Shown here: positions 55,784-64,000 of the stretch, piece by piece
Layout: each line of letters begins with the position of its first letter
How positions within the stretch are numbered: position 1 is the stretch's first letter
The notes under the pieces: generated by a model
Database searches by the model: none
What the model was told of the DNA's origin: nothing
What the model saw: only the letters and a program-made list of their open reading frames with translations
Translations under genes and position numbers: made by a program
Origin: Streptomyces griseocarneus
GTDB lineage: Bacteria > Actinomycetota > Actinomycetes > Streptomycetales > Streptomycetaceae
Assembly (NCBI GenBank): GCA_003674045.1
Contig: PENC01000015.1
Location: 1-64,000, forward strand
Direction of reading: 5' to 3'
Length of the DNA: 64,000 nucleotides

Positions 55784-56224
55784 TCAGCCCGCCAGTTCCT
55801 CCGCGAGCGCGCGCAGCGCCAGACGGTAGGAGCCGATCCCGAAGCCCGCCACCGTCCCGCTCGCCACCGCCGCGATCACCGACGTGTGGCGGAACACCTC
55901 CCGCGCGTACGGATTGGAGATGTGGACCTCGATGAGCGGTGCCGTGCGCTGTGCGGCGGCGTCCCGCATGGCGTACGAGTAGTGGGTGAACGCACCGGGG
56001 TTGATGACGACCGGCACATGCCCGTCCGCCGCCTCGTGCAGCCAGCGGACGAGCTCGCCCTCGTCGTTGGTCTCGCGGACCTCGACGGCGAGGTCGAGCT
56101 CCTCCCCCAGCCGGGTGCACTCCTCGACGAGGCCCTTGTAGGAGGTGGAGCCGTAGACGTCCGGCTCGCGCGAGCCGAGCCGCCCGAGGTTGGGCCCGTT
56201 CAGCACCAGCACCCGGCGGCTCAT
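55784..56224 (-). CDS. aroQ: 3-dehydroquinate dehydratase, type II
   Basis: A 146-residue dodecameric type II dehydratase of the shikimate pathway. [16 protein letters not shown] (with the flexible-lid Arg and catalytic Tyr), [16 protein letters not shown] and the catalytic His in [11 protein letters not shown] are present. ATG 56224 overlaps the aroB stop as ATGA (56221-56224), supporting co-translation. Confidence 0.97.
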   Translation of the reverse strand: MSRRVLVLNGPNLGRLGSREPDVYGSTSYKGLVEECTRLGEELDLAVEVRETNDEGELVRWLHEAADGHVPVVINPGAFTHYSYAMRDAAAQRTAPLIEVHISNPYAREVFRHTSVIAAVASGTVAGFGIGSYRLALRALAEELAG

Positions 56225-57309
56225 GCGGCGATCTCCGCGTGCGCGGCGAGCAGCATGGCCGGGTCCGGGCTCTCCATGACCGTGGGCTTGGCGAGGCCGT
56301 CGAGGACGATGAAGCGCAGGCGGTCGCCGCGGGACTTCTTGTCGACCTTCATGGTCTCCACGAGCTTGGGCCACTGGTCGCCGCGGTAGGTGACGGGCAG
56401 TCCGACGGACATGAGGATCGCGCGGTGGCGGTCGGCGGTCGCGTCGTCCAGGCGGCCGGCGATGCGGCCGAGCTCGGCGGCGAAGACCATGCCGACGGCC
56501 ACGGCTGCGCCGTGGCGCCAGTTGTAGCGCTCGTTCTTCTCGATGGCGTGGGCGAGGGTGTGCCCGTAGTTGAGGATCTCGCGCAGGCCGGACTCCTTGA
56601 GGTCGCTGGAGACGACCTCCGCCTTGACGCGGATGGCGCGCTCGATGAGCTCCGCGGTGTGCGGGCCCTCGGGCGAGCGCGCGCCCTGCGGGTCGGCCTC
56701 GATGAGGTCGAGGATGGCCGGGTCGGCGATGAAGCCCGCCTTGATGACCTCGGCCAGGCCGGAGACGTAGTCGTTGACGGGCAGCGAGTCCAGAGCGCCC
56801 AGGTCGCACAGCACCCCGGCCGGGGGGTGGAAGGCGCCGACGAGGTTCTTGCCCTCGGCGGTGTTGATGCCGGTCTTGCCGCCGACCGCGGCGTCGACCA
56901 TGGCCAGCACCGTGGTGGGCACGGCGATCCAGCGGACCCCGCGCAGCCAGGTCGCGGCGACGAAGCCCGCCAGGTCGGTGGTGGCTCCGCCGCCGACGCC
57001 GACGATCACGTCGGTACGGGTGAAGCCCGACTGGCCGAGCGCCTTCCAGCAGTAGGCCGCGACCTCGGCAGTCTTGGCCTCCTCCGCGTTGGGCACCTGG
57101 ATCGCCACGGCCTCGTAGCCCTGTGCGGCCAGGTCCTCGCGCAGCGCCTCTCCGGTGGCGGCGAGCGCCTCCGGGTGCAGCACGGCGACCCGCTTGGCCG
57201 CGGTGCCGATCAGGCCGGCCAGCTCGCCGAGCAGCTGATGGCCGACGAGGACCTCGTACGGCTCGGTGCCCGCGCTGGCGACGCGGATGCGGGTGGGGGC
57301 GTCGGTCAT
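56221..57309 (-). CDS. aroB: 3-dehydroquinate synthase
   Basis: A 362-residue NAD- and metal-dependent synthase making dehydroquinate from DAHP. The NAD site is seen in [39 protein letters not shown] and [10 protein letters not shown]; metal ligands lie in GLAEVIKAG and [11 protein letters not shown]. It starts at ATG 57309, seven bases past aroK. Confidence 0.98.
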   Translation of the reverse strand: MTDAPTRIRVASAGTEPYEVLVGHQLLGELAGLIGTAAKRVAVLHPEALAATGEALREDLAAQGYEAVAIQVPNAEEAKTAEVAAYCWKALGQSGFTRTDVIVGVGGGATTDLAGFVAATWLRGVRWIAVPTTVLAMVDAAVGGKTGINTAEGKNLVGAFHPPAGVLCDLGALDSLPVNDYVSGLAEVIKAGFIADPAILDLIEADPQGARSPEGPHTAELIERAIRVKAEVVSSDLKESGLREILNYGHTLAHAIEKNERYNWRHGAAVAVGMVFAAELGRIAGRLDDATADRHRAILMSVGLPVTYRGDQWPKLVETMKVDKKSRGDRLRFIVLDGLAKPTVMESPDPAMLLAAHAEIAA

Positions 57310-57316
57310 GCGTTCC

Positions 57317-57853
57317 TCACTGCGTGGTGTCGGGGGTACGGTCCCGGGGCAGTGCCAGCGCCTGGAGCACGGCGTCGGCCACCTCGTCGGGGGTGCGGCC
57401 GCCGGTGGTGACGGTGGCGCGGGCCACCTCGGTGTAGAGCGGGCGGCGGGCCTCCATCAGCTCGCGCCAGCGCTGCCGCGGGTTGACCGCGAGCAGCGGG
57501 CGCGGGGCGTCGAGGCCCACCCGGTGCACTGCGTCGGCGAGTTCGACGTCGAGGAAGACCACGGGCAGGCCCGCCAGCAGGGCCCGGGTGCCGTCGTCCA
57601 TGACCGCGCCGCCGCCGAGCGCGAGCACACCGGGGTGCTCGGCGACGGCGGTGCGGACGGCCTCCCGCTCCAGGGCGCGGAAGTGGGGCTCGCCCTCGTC
57701 GATGAAGATCTCCGGGATGGGCTTGCCCGCGGTCCGCTCGATGTCGGCGTCGGTGTCCCGGTAGCCGGTGCCCAGCCGCTGGGCGAGCAGGGCACCGATG
57801 GTGGACTTGCCCGCGCCGGGCGGGCCGACGAGGACGACGGCGGGGCCGGTCAC
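57317..57853 (-). CDS. aroK: Shikimate kinase
   Basis: A 178-residue NMP-kinase-fold enzyme phosphorylating shikimate. The P-loop [11 protein letters not shown], the shikimate-binding DTDADIE and the GGGAVMD loop, together with the lid RPLY, are intact. GTG 57853 overlaps the aroC stop as GTGA (57850-57853). A longer frame upstream is part of aroC. Confidence 0.97.
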   Translation of the reverse strand: MTGPAVVLVGPPGAGKSTIGALLAQRLGTGYRDTDADIERTAGKPIPEIFIDEGEPHFRALEREAVRTAVAEHPGVLALGGGAVMDDGTRALLAGLPVVFLDVELADAVHRVGLDAPRPLLAVNPRQRWRELMEARRPLYTEVARATVTTGGRTPDEVADAVLQALALPRDRTPDTTQ

Positions 57854-59034
57854 CTGATGGCCAGGTTCTCGAGGTAGGACTGCACGTTGCGGCGGGTCTC
57901 GGCGACGTTGTCGCCGCCGAACTTCTCCGCCACCGCATCGGCCAGCACGAGCGCCACCATGGCCTCGGCCACGATGCCCGCGGCCGGGACGGCGCACACG
58001 TCGGAGCGCTGGTGGTGCGCCTTCGTGGCCTCGCCGGTGGCCACGTCGACGGTGGCCAGGGCGCGCGGCACGGTCGCGATGGGCTTCATCGCGGCCCGGA
58101 CGCGCAGCAGTTCACCGGTGGTCAGGCCGCCCTCGATACCGCCGGAGCGGCCGGAGGTGCGGCGGAGGCCCTCGTCGGTGGAGACGATCTCGTCGTGCGC
58201 CTGGGAGCCGGGGACGCGGGCCAGGTCGAAGCCGTCGCCGACCTCGACACCCTTGATCGCCTGGATGCCCATGAGCGCGGCGGCCAGCCGGGCGTCGAGG
58301 CGGCGGTCCCAGTGGACGTGCGAGCCGAGGCCGACGGGCACGCCGTAGGCGAGGACCTCGGCGACGCCGCCGAGGGTGTCGCCGTCCTTGTGGGCCTGGT
58401 CGATCTCGGCGACCATCGCCTTGCTCGCGTCGGCGTCGAGGCAGCGCACCGGGTCGGCGTCGAGGCGCTCGACGTCGGCGGGCGTGGGGTGGACGCCGTA
58501 CGGGGCCTTGGCGGCGGCGAGTTCGACGACGTGGGAGACGATCTCGATGCCCGCGGTCTCCTTGAGGTAGGAGCGGGCGACGGCGCCGAGGGCGACGCGG
58601 GCCGCGGTCTCGCGGGCGGAGGCACGCTCCAGGATCGGCCGGGCGTCGTCCAGGCCGTACTTCTGCATGCCGGCCAGGTCGGCGTGGCCGGGGCGCGGGC
58701 GGGTCAGCGGCGCGTTGCGGGCCAGCTCGGCGAGCTCGACGGGGTCGACCGGGTCGGCGGCCATGACCTTTTCCCACTTGGGCCACTCGGTGTTGCCCAC
58801 CATGACCGCGACGGGCGAGCCGAGGGTCAGGCCGTGCCGGACGCCGCCGAGGAAGGTGACCTCGTCGCGCTCGAACTTCATGCGCGCGCCGCGGCCGTAG
58901 CCGAGGCGCCGCCGGGCCAGGTGGTCGGCGACCATGTCCGTGGTGATCGGCACACCGGCGGGAAGCCCCTCCAGCGTCGCCACCAGGGCCGGGCCATGGG
59001 ACTCTCCGGCCGTCAGCCAGCGCAACCTGCTCAA
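57850..59034 (-). CDS. aroC: Chorismate synthase
   Basis: A 394-residue FMN-dependent enzyme converting EPSP to chorismate. The family signatures [14 protein letters not shown] at the N-terminus, the [14 protein letters not shown] loop, [15 protein letters not shown] and the C-terminal ATDVATG-like [18 protein letters not shown] region are present. The start is the rare TTG at 59034: GAGGAG lies five bases upstream and the homologous sequence begins right there ([13 protein letters not shown]). In-frame codons upstream have no homology. Confidence 0.95.
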   Translation of the reverse strand: MSRLRWLTAGESHGPALVATLEGLPAGVPITTDMVADHLARRRLGYGRGARMKFERDEVTFLGGVRHGLTLGSPVAVMVGNTEWPKWEKVMAADPVDPVELAELARNAPLTRPRPGHADLAGMQKYGLDDARPILERASARETAARVALGAVARSYLKETAGIEIVSHVVELAAAKAPYGVHPTPADVERLDADPVRCLDADASKAMVAEIDQAHKDGDTLGGVAEVLAYGVPVGLGSHVHWDRRLDARLAAALMGIQAIKGVEVGDGFDLARVPGSQAHDEIVSTDEGLRRTSGRSGGIEGGLTTGELLRVRAAMKPIATVPRALATVDVATGEATKAHHQRSDVCAVPAAGIVAEAMVALVLADAVAEKFGGDNVAETRRNVQSYLENLAIR

Positions 59035-59254
59035 CGGGACTCCTCTGCTCGCGCCTTTGACCTTGCGGCGTACGACCGGGTGCGCGGCCCCTGCCCGCCA
59101 CCTCTGATCCTCCCACGAACCGCGGGGTCCCCCGGCCACAGGTCCGGGTAGTGGACGCGAGTACGTCAGGTCGCGGACGCCCGGGGCCCCGGCGGCAGCG
59201 CGTCCGGACCCCCGAGGCCGGCTCGTCCGGGCGGTGGAGTCAGGGGCGGTGGAG

Positions 59255-60097
59255 TCAGTGGGTCCGGGCGGCGAGCGCGGCCTCGCCCGCGGCGCGCATG
59301 GCGGCGAGCGGGCCCGGGGTGCGACCCGTCATCTGCTCGACCTGGAGGACGGCCTGGTGCACCAGAAGGTCCAGGCCGCCGAGCACCGCGCCGCCACGCG
59401 CCGACCAGGCGGCGGCGAGGCGGGTGGGCCACGGCTCGTAGAGCACGTCGAAGAGGGTGCCGGGGCACTCGGGGACCGCGTCCGCGAGCGCGTCCGTGGC
59501 GCCGGCCGGGGTGGTGGCGATCACCAGCGGCGCGGTGAAGGCCTCGGCGGCGCGGGACCAGTCGGCGGTCGTGACGGCCACGCCCAGCCGCTCGCCCCAC
59601 TGGCGCATCTCGGCGGCGCGGGCCTCGCTGCGCACGTACACCGTGACCTCGCCGGAGCAGATCCGGCCGAGGGCGGCGAGCGCCGAGGAGGCGGTGGCAC
59701 CGGCGCCGAGCACGGCGGCCCGCTCGGTCTTCTCGACGCCCCGCTCGCGCAGGGCCGCGATCAGGCCGGGGACGTCGGTGTTGTCACCGACGCGGCGGCC
59801 GTCGTCGGTGAACACCACGGTGTTGACGGCCTCGACGGCGGCCGCGGTCGCGCTGACCTCGTCGAGCAGCGGGACGACCGCCCGCTTGAGCGGCATGGTC
59901 AGGGAGAGCCCGACCCAGGAGGCGTCCAGTCCCGCGAAGAAGCCGGGCAGGGCCGCCTCGTCGACCTCGAAACGGTCGTACGTCCACTCCGCCAGGCCCA
60001 GCTCCGCATAGGCGGCGCGGTGCAGGACCGGCGAGAGCGAGTGGGCGATCGGCGACCCGAGCACGGCGGCCCGGTGACGCCCGAGGTGGAGGCTCAT
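59255..60097 (-). CDS. aroE: Shikimate dehydrogenase
   Basis: A 280-residue enzyme reducing dehydroshikimate to shikimate. Substrate-side motifs are [16 protein letters not shown] and [13 protein letters not shown] with the catalytic Lys, plus NTDVPG with the catalytic Asp. The cofactor loop reads [14 protein letters not shown], where Ala replaces the second Gly of the usual GAGG. It starts at ATG 60097 just after mltG. A 220-bp gap to aroC includes a duplicated GGCGGTGGAGTCAG (near 59230-59258) and presumably the aroC promoter. Confidence 0.93.
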   Translation of the reverse strand: MSLHLGRHRAAVLGSPIAHSLSPVLHRAAYAELGLAEWTYDRFEVDEAALPGFFAGLDASWVGLSLTMPLKRAVVPLLDEVSATAAAVEAVNTVVFTDDGRRVGDNTDVPGLIAALRERGVEKTERAAVLGAGATASSALAALGRICSGEVTVYVRSEARAAEMRQWGERLGVAVTTADWSRAAEAFTAPLVIATTPAGATDALADAVPECPGTLFDVLYEPWPTRLAAAWSARGGAVLGGLDLLVHQAVLQVEQMTGRTPGPLAAMRAAGEAALAARTH

Positions 60098-60104
60098 CCC
60101 TGGC

Positions 60105-61721
60105 TCATCCCTGCTGCTTCTTCTTCTGGAACTCGTTGAACTCCTGGACGAGCTTGTCGTGCTCGGCCAGCGTGTTGGCGAACTTCGTCGTCTTGCCGTC
60201 GACGGAGACGAAGAAGTACCAGTCGCCCTGCTCGGGATCCATGGCGGCCTTCAGCGCCTCTTCACCGGGGTTGCCGATGGGGCCGGGCGGCAGGCCCTTG
60301 ACGTGGTACGTGTTGTACGGGTCGTCGTAGGACCGGAGCTGCTTGGGGTCGAGGTCGAGCTTGCTCTGGTTCTTGATGTAGTTGTACGTCGAGTCGAACT
60401 CGAGCTTGCCGTTCGTCACGGTATTGGTCGGCTTGAGCCGGTTGTAGATGACCCGGGCCATCTTGCGGAAGTCGTCGTGGGTCATGCCCTCGGCGTTGAC
60501 CAGGCTCGCCACCGTGATCAGTTCGAGCGGCGACTTCAGGCCGAGCTCCTTGGCCTTGCCCGCCAGGTCGACCTTGGCGTAGTTCTCGTTGGCCCGCGCG
60601 ACCATCTGCTTCAGGACGTCCTCGGGCTTGGTGCCCTTGGCCGCGCTGTACTGCGAGGGGTAGAGGAAACCCTCCAGCGGGTCCTTGATCTTGGAGTCGG
60701 TGTTCGCCCAGTCGGGCAGGCCGAGGTTCTTCGCCTGGTTCGCGGCGACGCCCTTGGTCGTGCCCTTCGGGAGCCCGAGCTTGTCGTCGATCATGCCGTA
60801 GACCGCCACGGCCCGGCGGCCCTCGGGGATGACGAGGAAGTTGGAGGTGTTGGTCATCATCGCGACCGCCGCCTCGCCCGACATCTCCTTGTGCAGGCTG
60901 TAGGTGCCGGGCTGGATGGCCTTGCCCTTGGGGTTCTTGTCCACGGCGGCGGTGAAGGCGCCGACGCTCTTTACCACACCCGCCTTCTGAAGGACTTCAC
61001 CCATCTGGGCGATGCCGGCGCCCTTGGGGATCTCGACCTGGACCTGGCCGCTGCCCTCGCCCTCGTAGTCCGGCGCCGCGGCGAAGTGGGTCTGCCAGTA
61101 GTCGTAGGCGAGATAGCCGCCACCGCCCACGACACCGAGGAGGACCACGGCGACGAGGAGGCAGGCGGTACCGCTGCGGCGCTTGTTCTTGGACTTCTTG
61201 CCCTTGCCGCGCCGGTCACGGCCGCGCGGGCGCTCCTCGCGCGGCTCGTCCGCGTCGTCGGTGCGCACGGGGGCGGGGGCGTCCTCGAAAAGGGAGAGCT
61301 TCTCCTCTTCGGGCTCCGAGCGCCAGTCCGGATGCTGCTCGAAGGACTGCGTCTGGTGCTGCGGCTCTTCCTGCTGCGGAATGTGCGCCTGCTGCTGGTA
61401 CTGCTGCATGTGCTGCTGGGACTCGTGCTGCTGCTGCGGATGCTGCTGTTGTTGCTGCTGCGCGTACGCGTCCTGGGAGCCGTAGTAGTCCTGCTGCTGC
61501 CCGCCGGCATAGGGGGCTGCGGGCTGCTGCTGACCGTACGGGTCACCGGCGTAGGGACCCCCCGTGTTCTGCGAGGGGTCCCAGCCGTATTGTTGATGTT
61601 GCTCACCGTAGTGGGGCTGCTGCGGCTGCTGGGGGTGCTGTTGCCCGTCGTATCCCTGCGCCCCGTAGAGCGGGTCCTCGGGATGCCATTGGGAGCCGGG
61701 GTTCCGGCCGTACTCAGTCAT
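60105..61721 (-). CDS. mltG: Endolytic transglycosylase MltG with long Gln/His-rich N-terminus
   Basis: A 538-residue membrane-anchored peptidoglycan glycosidase that releases nascent glycan strands from the membrane. The first about 180 residues are a low-complexity cytoplasmic tail of Gln, His, Tyr and Gly, followed by a basic patch (RGRDRRGKGKKSKNKRRSG) and one transmembrane helix (CLLVAVVLLGVVGGGGYLAY, near 188-207). The extracellular YceG domain has VASLVNAEGMTHDDFRKMAR with the conserved Glu, IYNRLKPTN and FDSTYNYI. ATG 61721 has AGGGG four bases upstream. It lies between ruvX and aroE, a usual place. Confidence 0.93.
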   Translation of the reverse strand: MTEYGRNPGSQWHPEDPLYGAQGYDGQQHPQQPQQPHYGEQHQQYGWDPSQNTGGPYAGDPYGQQQPAAPYAGGQQQDYYGSQDAYAQQQQQQHPQQQHESQQHMQQYQQQAHIPQQEEPQHQTQSFEQHPDWRSEPEEEKLSLFEDAPAPVRTDDADEPREERPRGRDRRGKGKKSKNKRRSGTACLLVAVVLLGVVGGGGYLAYDYWQTHFAAAPDYEGEGSGQVQVEIPKGAGIAQMGEVLQKAGVVKSVGAFTAAVDKNPKGKAIQPGTYSLHKEMSGEAAVAMMTNTSNFLVIPEGRRAVAVYGMIDDKLGLPKGTTKGVAANQAKNLGLPDWANTDSKIKDPLEGFLYPSQYSAAKGTKPEDVLKQMVARANENYAKVDLAGKAKELGLKSPLELITVASLVNAEGMTHDDFRKMARVIYNRLKPTNTVTNGKLEFDSTYNYIKNQSKLDLDPKQLRSYDDPYNTYHVKGLPPGPIGNPGEEALKAAMDPEQGDWYFFVSVDGKTTKFANTLAEHDKLVQEFNEFQKKKQQG

Positions 61722-61849
61722 CAATCCCCTAGTGCCGCACAGCGGCAGCCGGTCGGGTGCTCCGGGGAGCGCGGGCTTCGAATCGTCGGTCCTGCACGGA
61801 AGACGTTCGAATGGCTGCCATGTCAGCGCGGAACGTTACCGTACTGCGA

Positions 61850-62314
61850 TCAGATGACCACTTCGACGGCCTCGCCGGGAGGCCGGCCGGAGACCTTCTC
61901 GATCTCCAGCGCGTTCTGCAGAATGACCACCGCCGCCGCCTGGTCCACGACCGAACGGCCCTTCTTGGTGTTGACCCCGGAGGCCCGCAGCCCCTGCGTG
62001 GCTGTGACGGTTGTCATCCTCTCGTCGACCAGCCGCACCGGTACGGGGGCCACCCGCCGGGCCATCTCCCTGGCGAAGGTCCGGACCTTGGCCGCGGCGG
62101 GCCCCTCTCCCCCCTTGAGGGAGCGGGGCAGACCGACGACCACCTCTATCGGCTCGTACTCCGCGACGATCGCCGCGAGCCTCTTGTGGGCCTGCGGGAT
62201 GTCCCGCCCCGGCACCGTCTCCACCGGAGTGGCGAGGATCCCGTCGGGGTCGCACGCGGCGACCCCGATCCGGGCGTCCCCGACATCGACGGCGATACGC
62301 CTGCCTCGTCGCAC
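61850..62314 (-). CDS. ruvX: Putative pre-16S rRNA nuclease / Holliday junction resolvase-like (RuvX/YqgF)
   Basis: A 154-residue RNase H-fold nuclease, thought to process the 5' end of 16S rRNA. Catalytic acidic positions sit in AVDVGDARIGVA, VVVGLPRSLKG and LVDERMTTVTA, with the last Asp in SVVDQAAAVVIL. GTG 62314 is the start, six bases past the alaS stop. The order alaS-ruvX-mltG is conserved in Gram-positive bacteria. Confidence 0.95.
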   Translation of the reverse strand: MRRGRRIAVDVGDARIGVAACDPDGILATPVETVPGRDIPQAHKRLAAIVAEYEPIEVVVGLPRSLKGGEGPAAAKVRTFAREMARRVAPVPVRLVDERMTTVTATQGLRASGVNTKKGRSVVDQAAAVVILQNALEIEKVSGRPPGEAVEVVI

Positions 62315-62319
62315 GTCGA

Positions 62320-64000
62320 TCAGACCGCTTCCGCCACGAGGCGCTCGACGGCGGCCATGGCCTCGTCGAGGGCGTCCGGGTTCTGGCCACCGCCCTGGGC
62401 GACGTCCGGCTTGCCGCCGCCACCGCCGCCGAGGGTCTTGGCAGCCGTACGGACCAGGTCACCGGCCTTGAGCCCGCGCTCGCGCGCGGCCTCGTTGGTG
62501 GCGATGACGGTCAGCGGGCGACCGTTCACGACGGTGAACAGGGCGACGACCGCGGCGCGGCCGCCCTGGATGCGGCCCCGCACGTCGAGGACCAGCTTGC
62601 GCAGGTCGTCGGCACCCGTGCCGTCCGGCACCCGGCCGATCGCCAGGGCCACGCCGTGCACGTCCTTGGCGCCCTCGGCCAGACCGGCGGCGGCCTGGAG
62701 CACCTTCTCGGCGCGGAAGCGCTCGATCTCCTTCTCGGCGTCCTTGAGCTTGGCGAGCATGCCCGAGATCTTCTCCGGCAGCTCCTCCGGGCGGCCCTTG
62801 ACCAGCTCCTGGAGCTGGGCGACGACCGTGTGCTCCTTGGCGAGGAAGTTGTAGGCGTCGACGCCGACGAGGGCCTCGACACGGCGCACGCCGGAGCCGA
62901 TCGAGGACTCGCCGAGCAGCTTCACCAGGCCCAGCTGGGCGGTGTTGGCGACGTGCGTACCGCCGCAGAGCTCCTTGGAGAAGTCGCCGATGGTCACGAC
63001 GCGCACGCGCTCGCCGTACTTCTCGCCGAACTCGGCGATGGCACCGGCCTTCTTCGCCTCGTCCAGGCTCATGACCTCCGCGTGCACATCGAGTTCACGG
63101 GAGAGGACCTCGTTGATCCGCTGCTCGACGTCGGTCAGCACGCTGCCGGGCACGGCGGCCGGGGAGCCGAAGTCGAAGCGGAAGCGGCCGGGCGAGTTCT
63201 CCGAACCGGCCTGGGCCGCCGTCGGGCCCAGGGCGTCGCGCAGCGCCTGGTGGGTGAGGTGGGTGGCGCTGTGGGCGCGGGCGATGGCCCGGCGGCGCGT
63301 GATGTCGATCGAGGCGTAGGCGGACGAACCGACCGTCACCTCGCCCACCTGGACGACGCCCTTGTGGACGTGGACACCCGGGACGGGCTTCTGGACGTCG
63401 CGGACCTCGATCACGGCGCCGTTGTCGAGCTTGATACGGCCCTGGTCGGCGAGCTGGCCACCGCCCTCGGCGTAGAAGGGGGTGCGGTCGAGGACGACCT
63501 CGACCTCGTCGCCCTCGGTGGCGGCGGGCGAGGGCACGCCGTCGACGAGCAGGCCGACGACGGTCGACTCGTTCTGGGTGAGGGTGTAACCGGTGAAGTC
63601 GGTCTCGCCGGTGGTGTCGGCCACCTCGCGGTAGGCGGACAGGTCGGCGTGACCGGTCTTCTTGGCCTTGGCGTCGGCCTTGGCGCGCTCGCGCTGCTCC
63701 TTCATCAGGCGGCGGAAACCGTCCTGATCCACGGTCAGGCCCTGCTCGGCGGCCATCTCGAGGGTGAGGTCGATCGGGAAGCCCCAGGTGTCGTGGAGCA
63801 GGAACGCCTTGTCACCGGCGAGGACCGTGCCACCGGCGGCCTTGGTCTCGGACACGGCGGTGTCCAGGATGTTGGTGCCGCCCTTGAGGGCCTTGAGGAA
63901 GGCGGCCTCCTCGGCGAGGGCCACGGTCTCGATGCGCTTGCGATCGGTGACGAGCTCCGGGTACTGCTCGCCCATCGTCTTGACGACGACGTCGAGGAGC
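62320..64000 (-). CDS. alaS: Alanyl-tRNA synthetase (C-terminal part; 5' end outside window)
   Basis: About 560 codons of the roughly 890-residue AlaRS are present, covering the end of the aminoacylation/tRNA-binding region ([21 protein letters not shown]), the beta-barrel, the editing domain with the zinc ligands in [11 protein letters not shown] and [15 protein letters not shown], a coiled coil ([18 protein letters not shown]) and the C-Ala domain with the Gly-rich [18 protein letters not shown]. The frame is open to the right edge, where the N-terminal catalytic domain continues. Confidence 0.97.
   Translation of the reverse strand, partial: LLDVVVKTMGEQYPELVTDRKRIETVALAEEAAFLKALKGGTNILDTAVSETKAAGGTVLAGDKAFLLHDTWGFPIDLTLEMAAEQGLTVDQDGFRRLMKEQRERAKADAKAKKTGHADLSAYREVADTTGETDFTGYTLTQNESTVVGLLVDGVPSPAATEGDEVEVVLDRTPFYAEGGGQLADQGRIKLDNGAVIEVRDVQKPVPGVHVHKGVVQVGEVTVGSSAYASIDITRRRAIARAHSATHLTHQALRDALGPTAAQAGSENSPGRFRFDFGSPAAVPGSVLTDVEQRINEVLSRELDVHAEVMSLDEAKKAGAIAEFGEKYGERVRVVTIGDFSKELCGGTHVANTAQLGLVKLLGESSIGSGVRRVEALVGVDAYNFLAKEHTVVAQLQELVKGRPEELPEKISGMLAKLKDAEKEIERFRAEKVLQAAAGLAEGAKDVHGVALAIGRVPDGTGADDLRKLVLDVRGRIQGGRAAVVALFTVVNGRPLTVIATNEAARERGLKAGDLVRTAAKTLGGGGGGKPDVAQGGGQNPDALDEAMAAVERLVAEAV

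Overview
The window is high-GC DNA with strong third-position GC bias and, almost certainly, a Streptomyces chromosome. It carries bldD with an intact cyclic-di-GMP signature, the actinobacterial integration host factor gene next to gmk and rpoZ, and an unbroken core order metK-coaBC-rpoZ-gmk-ihf-pyrF-pyrD-carB-carA-pyrC-pyrB-pyrR-bldD-nusB-efp-pepQ-aro-ruvX-alaS. Intergenic sequence carries the GC-rich hairpin repeats common in this genus.

Region 1 (about 1.9-24.1 kb) is a biosynthetic cluster built around a polyunsaturated-fatty-acid-synthase-like iterative PKS split over three translationally coupled genes: AT-ACP-ACP (16950-18782), ENR-KS-decarboxylase-like KS-KR-DH (10882-16923) and KR-DH (8477-10885). 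Around it are an FAD monooxygenase, two cytochromes P450, a three-cysteine ferredoxin, an aldehyde dehydrogenase, an SDR, two NTF2/SnoaL-fold proteins, an IclR regulator, an MFS exporter and a CGNR zinc-finger protein. The likely product is a reduced or polyene acyl chain that is hydroxylated and oxidised further; its structure cannot be read from the DNA. No phosphopantetheinyl transferase or thioesterase is visible. The window opens inside a 2-oxoacid:ferredoxin oxidoreductase alpha gene, truncated at its 3' end.

Region 2 (24.2-31.8 kb) is core metabolism and information processing: a SorC-type regulator, rpe, rsmB, fmt, a small HTH protein and priA.

Region 3 (32.1-37.2 kb) is an accessory four-gene module between priA and metK: an XRE/TPR regulator, a TIR-domain protein, an NTPase overlapping it by four bases, and a two-helix membrane protein. 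The TIR protein ends, and the NTPase begins, with copies of the same roughly 20-residue His/Gly/Asn-rich motif. This looks like an effector and a receptor joined by homotypic motif contact. It is the best candidate here for an undescribed, possibly immune, system.

Region 4 (37.3-64.0 kb) is core again: metK, coaBC, rpoZ, gmk, ihf; pyrF and pyrD; the pyrR-pyrB-pyrC-membrane protein-carA-carB operon with a recognisable PyrR-binding hairpin over its first ribosome binding site; divergent bldD; then a long leftward run alaS-ruvX-mltG-aroE-aroC-aroK-aroB-aroQ-(P-loop ATPase)-pepQ-efp-nusB. The alaS gene is cut by the right edge. Strong hairpin terminators separate most convergent units.
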